Shown piece after piece: positions 22,601 to 34,600 of a stretch of DNA of 64,000 bases (its first letter is position 1; each line of letters begins with the position of its first letter). The position numbers and the translations under genes are program-made. The DNA lies in assembly GCF_026745355.1 (NCBI RefSeq), contig NC_079207.1, positions 16,062,150-16,126,149 on the forward strand, in the 5' to 3' direction. This DNA is from Beta vulgaris subsp. vulgaris. Taxonomy: Eukaryota > Streptophyta > Magnoliopsida > Caryophyllales > Amaranthaceae. The notes under the pieces were generated by a model. That model had not been told where the DNA came from. It did not search any database and was given only the letters and a program-made list of their open reading frames with translations.

Positions 22601-25600
22601 CACGCAAAATTGTTTCACAGGCTCGGACTGCCCAACCCTATCAATAAAACTTAAAGAGTCAGCTGATGCTTCAAACTCCTAAACAATGTCAAAATCTCCT
22701 TCGAAAAATACCTTCTTCTCTGTTTTGTACACTTCCATTTTCACTCTAATCCCGTTCTGCAAAACCCTATTTCTGCATTTGCTACTGCACTGACACAAGT
22801 TATTGCATTCGTAGACAAGATAATTATCCTGCATATTGCAAAAGAGGGAAAAAAATATGATTACATAAAAGACAAACCATTTAGCATATCCAAGACTTAG
22901 ATTGATCAAAATAAACACCAACATTCAAGATAAATAAACTGAAGAGCAAACACAACCACACAGAAAAATTGAAAGGGCATCCACCACATATTAGCCTTAA
23001 CTAAAAGTCTAAAAGCAAAGAATAACAAAGAGGAATCTGAAAGGTCTTGACAAAGCCAAAATCAATTTTAGAAGTACAAGTTTAAAAAATCAGCTCCACA
23101 CCAAAAAAATAACAAAAAAATCAACACGTAAAGGAATATAATCTATATAATCATTTACCTCAAGAACAAGTCGGCCTTTATCATCATAAGGGAGTCTTCC
23201 TTCCATGAGCTTTCCATCTATATCCTTTGCATACTCATAGTCATTGTTGAACAGGTAGACATGATCACATGTCTCAGGACAGCAAGTTGAAAGTGAACAG
23301 CCACACCCTAACTGCAAATATGAAAGCAAGAAGAGAAGTTAATCATAAAAGAAATTATAATAAATCAATCCTTTTCTTTCTCAATGTAGAAGAAAATAAT
23401 CTACTAGAGGTAAGGTAAGAGAAAGCAAGGCAAAGCTTTTGGTAAGCACAAAATTGAGCCTAATTCATTAATTCACACATATACTAAGTATTAAAAAAAG
23501 AAACAGAAAGTCAGAAACATGCATCTCTGATGCCTAAATCCAAGAATGACATCACATGCTTCCACAAAAATGTTCTACAGGAATTTACAACAGGTTGCAA
23601 AATGTTTTGATAAACCATCAATCAACACTCATAAACTTGCTTAGTAAAATAAAACCTAGATGTGCATTTCCCTGAACAGAGATATGTTTGTGCTTCTGAT
23701 TTCAAAAAGATTCCATGTCAGTCCCACAATTTGACCAGGAAAAGAAAAAGGGAACTATATGATGCACATAGTGGCAGATCTAGTAAACATATTTAGTTGG
23801 GTCAAAACAAAATTAGTAAGTTTTAACTAGGTTCAAGTCATCAATTTTACAAAAGAAACGTCAAAAAATCCCGATCATTATTAGAAAAATTCCCAAAATT
23901 TGAAATTCAAGTGCAACCAAATGACCCCACCACCATAAAGGCAGCTCCACCCCTTCATGCACATATATGAAAGAATGCCTCATAGGTCTTGACTCGTGAG
24001 GCACAGATTGTTCAGGCTGAGAGGTAAGATGTTAAAATAGAGTTAAAGACGGATCCAACATCAGAAAGGCTTATCACAACATGAACAGATGTCAAGACAG
24101 CCAAATCCTAAAGAACAGATTTCGGAATTTAAAACCATGCTCAATCGTTCTATGAATTTATTCTCAAATAGAAAAAAGAACAGATTCCTCAGGATAGGTC
24201 GGTGATAATCCAGCCACCTGGGTGTTCTGTGTCTCTAGCAGAGAAGTATTCCTCAATTTCAAAAGTTAAACTACATAATATATATGGAGTCTTACAGTGG
24301 TTTACAATTTGAAGCAGTCTTCAAGTGGTTGTGAAAATGAGGACCAATTAAACTAGTTAACATGCCAATTATCGGAACTTGTGAGAAGATTAGGGATTCT
24401 ATATACTTCTCTCTCTTAATAATAGTTGCCACATATGACTTGCACTCTTTCTCCTCATCATCCTCCTTTTCTTACTATGTGCCAAATAGCTGTGCATCTT
24501 ACTCCCAAATAAAAGGAGTAACAACTACTAACCAACAACTAGAATCTCATATAGCTCAAAATCTTGTTACTCAGTCAAGAATATGCACCACTTTGCAGAC
24601 ACAAATAAAAAATGAGCATTCCAAAAATACAGCCAGACCAAAACAAAAGAGTCAGTTGAGTGGGAATTATTAACTCAATGTTCCTTAAATCTTAGGAGAG
24701 TAATCCTGCACAGGTTAAACCAACTAAATCTACACAAGTGATTACAGTCAATTTTCCCAAAGATGGATCTGATAAACACTAGTAGATGAAATACTGACAA
24801 AGCAGGAACTACAACAAGGATCCAAGAAAGTAGCGAAACTTCTTTGGGAAACTATTCAATCAATTAGTGTGATTTGCACATAAAACAAGTAAAAGCAGAA
24901 GTTAATCTACAAACAGGGTCTGATTAATTTTTCAAGAAGACTATTACAATACTTAACGCCCATTTTGATTTTCACATCATAGTCAACCACTATGCATGAC
25001 ATCAAGTGATGGCGAGAGTAAGAGCCATGATCTTCTCCTCTTCCTCCACAAATTACCACCTTCCCCATGTCTCTCATCAAACTTCAATCACATGCTTTGA
25101 CATAAACACCCTAAAAAAACTACAACCCAAAATTAATTTACCATTTGCCCTTATGTTAACCCCTACAATCTCACATTTCAAGCAATTCCTGAATCTCACC
25201 CCTTTTGTATCTCCCTTCCTTTGAGGTACAACAGCTCTTCAAACCATGGAAAGAAGGTGTAACAAATGCCAAAGAAACTGGCGGTGAATTTTCAAAAGTG
25301 AAAGACAGAGAGGAACAGGGGAAAGGTTTTAAAAAAAAAACTAATGGCGTTAGCTTTGTCATTAGTGAGGATGATTTGGCTATGAAATCCTAATTCTGAG
25401 TGAACAATTGGACTTCTCAAACCCAAAGGGCAATATTGGTTCTTTCACCAAAACTCAAATGAACTCTAAAAGTAAGTGAAAATATTTTTGCGTGGAAACT
25501 GTCGCTGTCTCGAGGACAAAGTAAAAATGATATATTAAACGATCTCTTGTTTCCCATTGTAGATGTAAGAGCAGCAGGAACGCTTAAAATTTATTGCATG

Positions 25601-28600
25601 CTGAAAAGCCTTAACCTCAATATGATTGTTCTGCATATACTAGAGGGATTGACCAACCTTTGCTGTGTTCCACAACGATTCTTGCATAAGCAATATTGCT
25701 TCAGAAATTTTATCAAAAAAAAGTAGACTAAACTTCTGATACACCACTTGAATGGATAGCATATCTAGCAGGCAACCTGACTATTGGAATAAATTACTCC
25801 CAATGAGTACACAAGATAGCATCAAAACATTCTGAGAACCATAGGGGCTTGGATGTATAGCTGCGTTGTCTGATGCACTCCTAATTCCTTTAGTAAGTAG
25901 TTACAGGTAACAAATACCTTTAAAAACACACATAAAATTTCAAATTTATACAAGTGGCTGATCTTTCCTGATCAAAGCGCTGACACAATCCCTTCCCGAG
26001 AAAAAGTCAACAGATCTTAATCTGAAGAGCATAAAAAGGTCCAGCTTCTTCTGAAGACGACATAGCTTGTAAAGTTTATTAGAAAGAAAAGAAGGAAAGA
26101 GAAGCAGAGTGAAGACAAAAGAAGGGAAGCGAAAAGAAAGTAGTAAATATATTGTTTGCTTTAGTTGGTAAGAATTGAGAAAAAAGATACTCAATTTGGT
26201 TAGCCAATTATGAAATTATTAGAAGAATATGAAGGAAACTCAATTTGATTAGCCTTGTTCACATCACCTGAATTTTACTGAAGTGGACTTATTATTCCTA
26301 AATAAACTTAGTTTAACTTAACTTATTTTTGCTAAATCGAACTTAGTTTTACTTTCCCTATTGTTTTCTCTTATATACTTTACTGATTATTACTGAAGTG
26401 AACTGAATTTTGCTAAACTGGACCTATATTAACTACAAAGAATTGATCTTTGCTGAACCAAACTTATTTTCACTGAATTGAACTTATTATAAGGTACACT
26501 GAACAGGCCTATGTAATTAACTCTATTTCCACGCAAATTATGCAACATGGGAGGAAAAGAAAGTGATATTTGCAAAATTGAAAAGAAAAAAAAAAACAAT
26601 ACTAATCCATCCAAATACTACCGATTCCGATAGATAATGTGAAAATAAATGCAGAAAGTTATTTACTACTCCCTTTTCTCTGTTTTCCATATAATTCATC
26701 CCTACTGACAAGCTGAAAAAAAAGCCATTAGGGGAACAACTTTAACCAATATAAAGGGAACAGACAGCAAACATTTTTCAAGTAGGAAACATTTTTGCCA
26801 AGATATGAAGCTAGGTAATAGATTGAAGTTTCAAGAATTAACATATAACAAGAGCTGCTTGAAGGTACCTGCATATTGACATCAAGAGGTTTTTTGTATA
26901 GTGGCTTAGTCTTATATGTAAAGCTCTCCCAGGGCATGAAAATAACTTTCCCATCAAAGCCAAATGTCGGATTATGAAGTGATTCTATCAGGTTTTTGTC
27001 TACAACACAAGGAATTCGCACCCTTTCTTGTCCAAAACTTATATCATCACACAAGATAATAGTCGTCTGCAAATGCCTCCACCTAAATTGTGGTGGATGT
27101 AAGACAAAGTGACACTCATCCATTTCACAATCCTCCTGTTCTGGGTTTGACGAAAATGTTTTAAACATTCCATTGTCATTAATGGGACAAGGAATAACTG
27201 ACCCGAAATTTTGATCTTCCATTGGTTTGCATCCTTTCGAACATTTAAACCCCTCCTGATGCCAATCTACTGGAGTATTATGTTCACTGCAAAGCTTAGC
27301 AGCTTTTAAGTGTAAGCGTTCAGGTAATTCTCCATATTGCTCCTCCAGAGACTTCTGAACGCTAACCTTGCAGCAAGCAGAGCGAGCAATAGATATGATT
27401 TCATGATTACTAGGGCGAGCTCTTGTTTTCTGAGCTTCAGATGACAACATTTTTGCAATAGCTGAGCACTGACCCTCGGTTAGTCTAACTAGACTTGCAG
27501 TATCCATTACATGTGACTGCACATTTATTCCTCCAGCACCTATAGGATTAACAGGCTGTAATCGTTTCTTTAAACCTATGCTGCCCTTATTTCTGAGTCT
27601 ATAAGATACTCCACCAAGACCCTTTTTTAATCGAGGACGGCTTAGTCTTCCTGACTTTAGTCTATAAGCATAAAAGCGGAGACCTTTCTTTTTTGGACGA
27701 GAGTTGACCAAACTTGGTCCCATATGAGCTGCTTGATGGTGCCGACCTAAATCAGGTAGCAGATCAAACTTCAACTCGCAAAATCTACAAATATACTTTC
27801 GTACACTGCTCTGACTCTCAGAATTATCAACACAGGCAGATTTCAATGGAATAGGTTTATGCTGCGAACCCACATATTGGTGACCGTTGTTCCCACTTTT
27901 TGACTGTCTAAAACCCTCTGTATGAACAGAAAGAACATGTGACCATAGCTCCTCAGGATTACCAAAATGGCTACCACAAGGAATACACTGGATAAGCATG
28001 CAGTGCTCAACAAACTGAGCATGGTGTCTATCCTGTACATGTGTCTCAAGAACCTTCCTGTTTGTGAAAGAATCAAGACAAATTGCGCAAGCATATCCCC
28101 TAAAAAGCCATTGTGCTTCCTTATTATGACTATCAATCCAGTGAGTTCCAAGTGCTTGATCATCAGAGAACTCTTCAGAGCAAATTTTACACTTGAAACT
28201 TCCATCATCATCAGCCTCCTCTTCAAAAGGCACCAGAGCTTGTTCATCCACAGCAGAGGAGGAAACTTGTGCATCCTTGTCCAGATTAAACCCCCATATC
28301 CTTGTGAGCCTCTCTTTTTCTGTGGAAACCAACTTAATTAAAAGTTCAGCAACATGTAGATCTTTAGAAGCTTCAGAAATCGCCCACTGAAATTGAATCT
28401 CTTTAGGAACTTGGTTTCTCAAGGATAATATGCTTTTCAGGAGCTTGTAGAAAAGTTCACATGCTTGATGCAAATGCACTTTTTGCTTCTGGGAAGAACA
28501 TGTCCTCAGAAGATCCACAAATACTTCTTTTGAGATTATCCTACTCTTACCATTTCTAGCACGTTTCAGCCAGCTTGGTATATGCTTCTCACAGTACAAT

Positions 28601-31600
28601 GAATGACGCTTGGGGATTTCTAGACAACTAGCAGGACCCTCATGCATACCCAATCCGACACAGAAAGCTATGTCTATATCCTTAGTGTTAGAACCCTCAA
28701 CAAATTGTTCAGCCATTGCGATAACACTTTTCCCTTCATTAGAGGCATTTCCCTCCATAGGTGTGGTCAAATGCTCTTTGGGAGATCTTTGAGCTACCTG
28801 AACCATGACAACATCCTTAGATGTGTACTCGGACATGTCTAGAAGCTCATCATGCTTTCTCTTCAGCTGACTTCCAGGTGAACTTGGAGGTATCGTTCCA
28901 TCATCATGGGGGCGGTGTTTTTTACAAAATGAGGTACCTGGAAGAGAGCGATGTTTGCACCTGGTACCTTGAGTGGTAGTTCCTTGACACATATATGCTT
29001 CAGCAGGGGAAGTGACCTCTGTTTTGACTGTATGCGCTACAAAACGAGACGCCAAATGAACACAACAGTAATCATCGCCATCATTGGCCCACCTGACACA
29101 TTGTCTTCCCTTAGCCTCGATAAAAGCAATGCATTGCCGATTCTTAACTTTAGCAGATGCGGATTTTGCCTCAAGCACTCCATTAATAGGTTGCAATTTA
29201 CCATCTTCTTTCTCGGTTGACTCTGTATTTGAAGTATCAGCCACAACCTGATCCCATCTGTTCAAGGCATTGCTCTGCGAGGTGGTTTGCACAATTCTTG
29301 GGCCAAAGAGTGCCTCTTCAGGAGGCAAAAGAGCATTCTCGGCAGTCATAGTGCTCTGACCAGTAAAAAATGCAGAGTCAATCTCAAAAACAGCATTTTC
29401 CTGACAGCTCTTATTTTCAACTACTGAGTTATGTGACTCTGCTCGGCGAACTTCAAGCTTAGGTCTCTTCCGACTAATTGGAAGACTTGTCATCGATGGA
29501 CTTACACTGATATGTTGTATGCCATTTTTGCTTGGCTGATCTATAACTCCACCACTTGCCGCTGAATTTGTGATTGAGAAACTTTTCATTACTTCATGCT
29601 TCCACATCTTCCACTCACAACCTAATGCAGGTGGACCCTGAGTATCTCGGAGGCTGTTAACTTCATTCCACAAAATAGAATTCACTAGTTCCTGAAGCAA
29701 TAAAACGTACAAATAGAAACATAAGCAAAGACAAAGTTGATGGAAGGCTCCTTAAATGTTATTGACTCAAACACTTCAAAGGTACATTCCTTATAGATAT
29801 TACTTTGCTCTTGTTTCAAACACAGAGAAAGCCAAAGACATATAATGGCAAAAGGGTCCCAACAACAACTAACAAATTATGGTGAATATGGTAAGGCCAT
29901 GGGACACAAAGAACAGTGGTGGTTTGTCACACCAATCCATGCATACATAGACCCAGCAATTCAATCATAATGCCAAGATACATGGCACAATTGCGCCAGC
30001 AAGACTCAGGAAATGTTAGATTTTATTAGTAGTCAGTCACTCCTCACAATGAAGTATAGCAACCAAGGCAGCAGAATCGGTTCAGAAGTTCAACTTTCCA
30101 AACAAGAGAACCTTAATATCATAATATACTTTAAATTGATCTAAACATTTATTGCTAGTTAAAATAGAAATATGAAACTACACATTTAACAACCCTATAA
30201 TTTTAGGAAGATAAAAAGTTCTAAACTTTTGTAGAGGCAAAACTAGAAGTTTTAAACATTTCTATACTCAAAAAGAAATAGTACAACGTCATAACAGGTG
30301 AAATGGCTTTCGTCATTAAGTATAACTGTCAAAGTTCGGCACCACGGCTTTCAAAACCATCCATTTAATGGCTATCACATAGCTACAAGTTCACAGTACG
30401 TTTTCGAATTAGCGTTATGCACAGAACTTGACCATTTAGTCAGTTAAATATGTAAAGCCACTACATGGACCCATACAGCTGCTTTTTCTGTTAACCTACC
30501 AAGCTTGTTCTAACCTGTCCTTGCGCATCCCCCCCCCCCCCCCTTTGTGTTCCATTACGTGTATCTGCTAAAGCTTATAGTTTTGGCAACAATAAGCATA
30601 TAAAAAAACTGAGACCTCTAGAAAGCTACACCCCAGATGAGACCTGTGATCAAGACCTAACTGTATTCCGTTCTCTGATAAACAGCTCCTTTCTACCAGT
30701 TTCATTTAAAGCTGATATTCATTAATTTGATTCTTTTTTTTTTTATTCCAAGCTTTGTGCTAATCCTACTAGTCCTAGACTCCTAGTCCCACCATCAGCC
30801 CCCAACAACCACGTCCAAACTTAGCCACTAAGCTCTATTTTCAACAGCATAAGTAACATCCTTGCCTGTGATCTAAAATCTCTTTCCACACACACACAAC
30901 ACACATACACACGCACACTCAAGCACACACAAGCGCGCGCGCACACACACACGTGCACAAACATGCACGCACACACACATATGCAGGCGCGCGCGCACAC
31001 ACACACACTGGACACACCCGCACATACACACACGCATACCACATGCACGCACGTGCACATACACACACACATACATGCACGCGCACATGCACGCACGCGG
31101 ACACACACCCACATACACGCATACGGGAACGCTCATAATCAAGTTCACGTAAGAAGGCTTTCTCGTGAGACAAGTGAGAACGAGATGTAAAACTAATTGA
31201 CAAGTGATGTAAATCTAACCTCAAAAGAAAAAAAAGTTTGATAATTTTTGTGAAACAAAATTTATTATCGTGTAATCTATGTGAGAAGTGTTGTAACTCT
31301 AAATGATAAGTGATGTAAATCTAACCTCAAAAGAAAAAAAAGTTTGATAATTTTTGTGACACAAAATTTATTATCGTGTAATCTATGTGAGAAGTGTTGT
31401 AACTCTAAAGCGAAAATGTGGTAGCACTAATTCCTTCAAAGTTCTCACCTTATGACCCCTTCTCACCAGATCTCGACTTTCCCTATATGTAAACAGATGG
31501 TTACATAGATACTCCTCTGTCCCTTATTGTTTTACCCCATTTGCTTGTCAAACTTCTGTAATTTAAATTCACGTTGATATATAAGGAAAACATCATCATG

Positions 31601-34600
31601 TGGATCTTGTGAGATTCCTTGTTACGCGTAGTTCCAGATATCAAATTTTTATAACTTTTTAATACGTAATAAAAGATATTAAGGAAAACATCATCATGTG
31701 GATCTTGTGAGATTCCTTGTTATGCGTAGTTCCAGATATCAAATTTTTGTAACTTTTTAATACGTAATAAAAGATATTAATGGTCACAAATGCGTCTTAG
31801 AGACCGCGAAAAGGCAAATGGGGTAAGCAACAAAGGCAAAGGGAGTAAATAAATATATACAATCATAATATGTTCTGCCACACCATTAATCGATAATGTG
31901 ATTATTCACAAGTACGTATATGAGGTATTGATAAGCATCAATGGGTTACTATCAGTCATCAATGGGTTAGGCCTCGTTCTTTTAGACTGAGAGAAACCGA
32001 ATTGCAGAAGTAACTGAAGTGAAAATAAGTCCAAATGAACTGAAAATAAGTCCAAATGAACTGAAAATAAGTCCGAAAGAATAGGGCCTTACTGTTAAAG
32101 CTTTGGAGGGGCTACTGATAAAGTATTAATAATTTTAAAACAATCATTTGATGGTATGACACCTAAGACATAACACAAGTTACAAGGTGATACATACAAC
32201 CTCCGTTTTTTTAATAGATGCAACGCCTCAATACACTTTGACATCTGCAGTATTCATGTACTACCCTTGACCGGAAACTTTGACTAACATCCAAAACAAA
32301 TTATAGTATGTAAGATGTTTGACTTAACTAAATATACACTTACACAATATCAAATTTATATCAAAGTTGTGATTTGACAATTGTGAAAGTCAAAGCATTG
32401 CAATGAATTAAAAGTTGGAGTAAGTATATAGCTAGCAACTGTCCATGCAAGTATTGAAAATGGTCGATTCCTTGCTACCTCTAATTTTTCCAGTTAACAA
32501 ATGTGCAAGATGAAATGTCTTTAACCCTTTTTTGTTAAGTAGCATATCAGTTTTTGCTCGCCTTTTACCATCTGCATGTCTTTCTATGGAGGGAGATAGA
32601 GTAGAAAAGAAAGAGAGAGCAGCTCATGCCTCGAATGCAACCAAAGCTTGATATGCAAAAAAAAGGACTACATAAAAACAATACTAAACCCACTTATAGG
32701 AGACATCAAGAGCCAGATCTTAGAGTTTCTGTTAAAAGAAAAAAATAATAAAAAAGGGTTCACAAAAGAAAAGTATAGGCCACACAGTTCATTCCTTAAC
32801 CCCGTAGCACATTAATGGCAAAACATGAAAATATTGTACATTTAACTGTAACGCCTGGTAGCCTGGCCTACTATTCAGGCTAACAACACATATAAGCTAC
32901 AGATCATTTTGTGCACCTTCTAATTTCCACAACCTTTCACTACCCAGGATTCATTAGTCATCACTTTCGCAAAAGATTTCCAGGGGAAGAAAAAAAGGTG
33001 CTGATGGTTTATTAGCATCCATCAATGCTTGTAAAAACTAACCAACTCAATCGTGGTCATCACTCTCATTCCTGGGATTAAATTAATTGAAACTGTAGCA
33101 GCAATTAACTCCTACTCCCAACAGATTGAGCCAACCCCTAATTTAGAGTGCAAATACGTCATTAAAGAACAGCCAGCGAAACATTGATGTTTTTGTTCAA
33201 AATTTGACATTGGTGGTGGACACAATTTCCTGAGAAAAACACTTCGCTTTGTACTCCAAAACCTAGAGAGTAGGAGGCACTAAAGGCTGAAGCTTAGTTT
33301 TAAAAGGCGACCACTGGCGAGGTCCAGGCCGGTCAGCAGCGAGGCCACCACCGGCAGACGAGACATTTGTGCTTCTAAGCCCGTTCTAGGGTTACCATTC
33401 AACAAGCGAAAAACGAAGGGTCGAGCAAAATAAAATTCAAAAACGTGCAAAAAGAAAAACAAAGGGGGGCGTGACCCATACGCACGCCTCAGCCCAAAAA
33501 GCAAACGCTTCATGCGCCTTGCACCTCCTCAAAAGGCGCCAGAAGCGCGCGCCTCCGAGCGCCTCTTGTTGCTCGCCTCGCCTGGGCTGACAGATGTGTT
33601 TTGCTCGCTGCCTGGGCTCACCGTGCGCCTAGGCGCGCCTTGGGTGCGCTTTTAAAAACTAAGGGCTGAAGCATTCTAGTCCACAACAGAATGGATTTTG
33701 AAGAGTGGCGGAGCATAGAAATATACTTGTCAGGCTCAAATTATGGAACAATCCAGCCAAAAAGCGCCTGTTAAAGATCAGTATTATTTCATTATCCTTT
33801 GTTCCTCCCTCTAGAGGCTATACTACTAAAAAAAAAATAAGATGTACTAGTTACTTGCACCCTTCTCCCAAACTTTTCCATTAAAAAAGAAGTCCTTTTA
33901 GACCCTCCTAAATGTATGTTTGCCATACTAAACAAGTGTGGGGTTTATGGAAGCAAAATCTTTAATATTCATTGACTGCTTAGAAGCTATGTTACTCAGA
34001 CTCTTCATTTCACCTCAAGTACCCGTGTCGTATCCTCGACACTCGGACATGGGTGGGACACTTTGTTTTGGGCTAAAAAATAGAGAAAATTCCAAAAAAT
34101 AGCCGAGTGGCTCGTCACGAACATACCGTGTCGATGGTACCGAGTCTGAGCAACATAGCTTAGAAGGCTGCATACATCTGAATCTCCCCAAAACCTATCA
34201 CATCAAATTAATACTAGCCAGTTAAAAGAAATGGATGAAAAAAGACTTCTTTGTACAATGTGCAATGGGAGGGGCTAACAGCTGCAGCTCACATGAAAAG
34301 AGCAAAAACTCTCAATATAGAACTCTTTTGATTTTTTAAATGTTGAGAATAATATATAATCCCAAACATGAAATATGAAAACCCATAGGTGTCTTGAGTG
34401 TTGAGGCTAATGGAGGGATCATGTGATGCTAGCACCTACCAGTACCATAGCAATCCAATCTTCGAAGACAAAGGTGGCGACCCTTCTGGATAATAATCAA
34501 CAATGGTTATGAGCCATGAGGCCCATGTTGAATCCCATTGATGCCCACATGTGAGTGTCCTACATTGGAGAAAGAGGAGACTAAACCACTTTATAAGATT

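Larger units (their letters stand above)
19685..23311 (-). other. SUVR5: SUVR5 pre-SET, SET and post-SET exons (6-11)
   Basis: Exon 6 carries the pre-SET cysteines LGCGCSLSTCCPETC. Exon 7 adds ECNNLCQCSSKCRNR. Exons 8-10 form the SET fold: GWAVRACE, then GTFVCEYVGEVLD, then YVIDATRYGNISRLINHS split across the exon 9/10 border, then CCPNLESHLV. Exon 11 carries IAAGEELCYDYHYE and the zinc-binding post-SET FPCLCGASNCRGRLH. The catalytic asparagine-histidine and both tyrosines are present. The usual F before INHSC is L here (residue 1440). Exon 8 uses a weak donor, GTTCAT. The exon 11 acceptor is CAGCAG, so transcripts may include or skip one glutamine. Confidence 0.93.

Noticed and set aside
27843..29246. 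Frames on the plus strand and in other minus frames across SUVR5 exon 5
   Set aside because: They are shadows of the 2.8-kb coding exon and have no domain content.
30821..31224. Cysteine/valine-rich and histidine/threonine-rich reading frames on both strands
   Set aside because: They are translations of the CA/CG repeat tract in all frames and carry no gene evidence.
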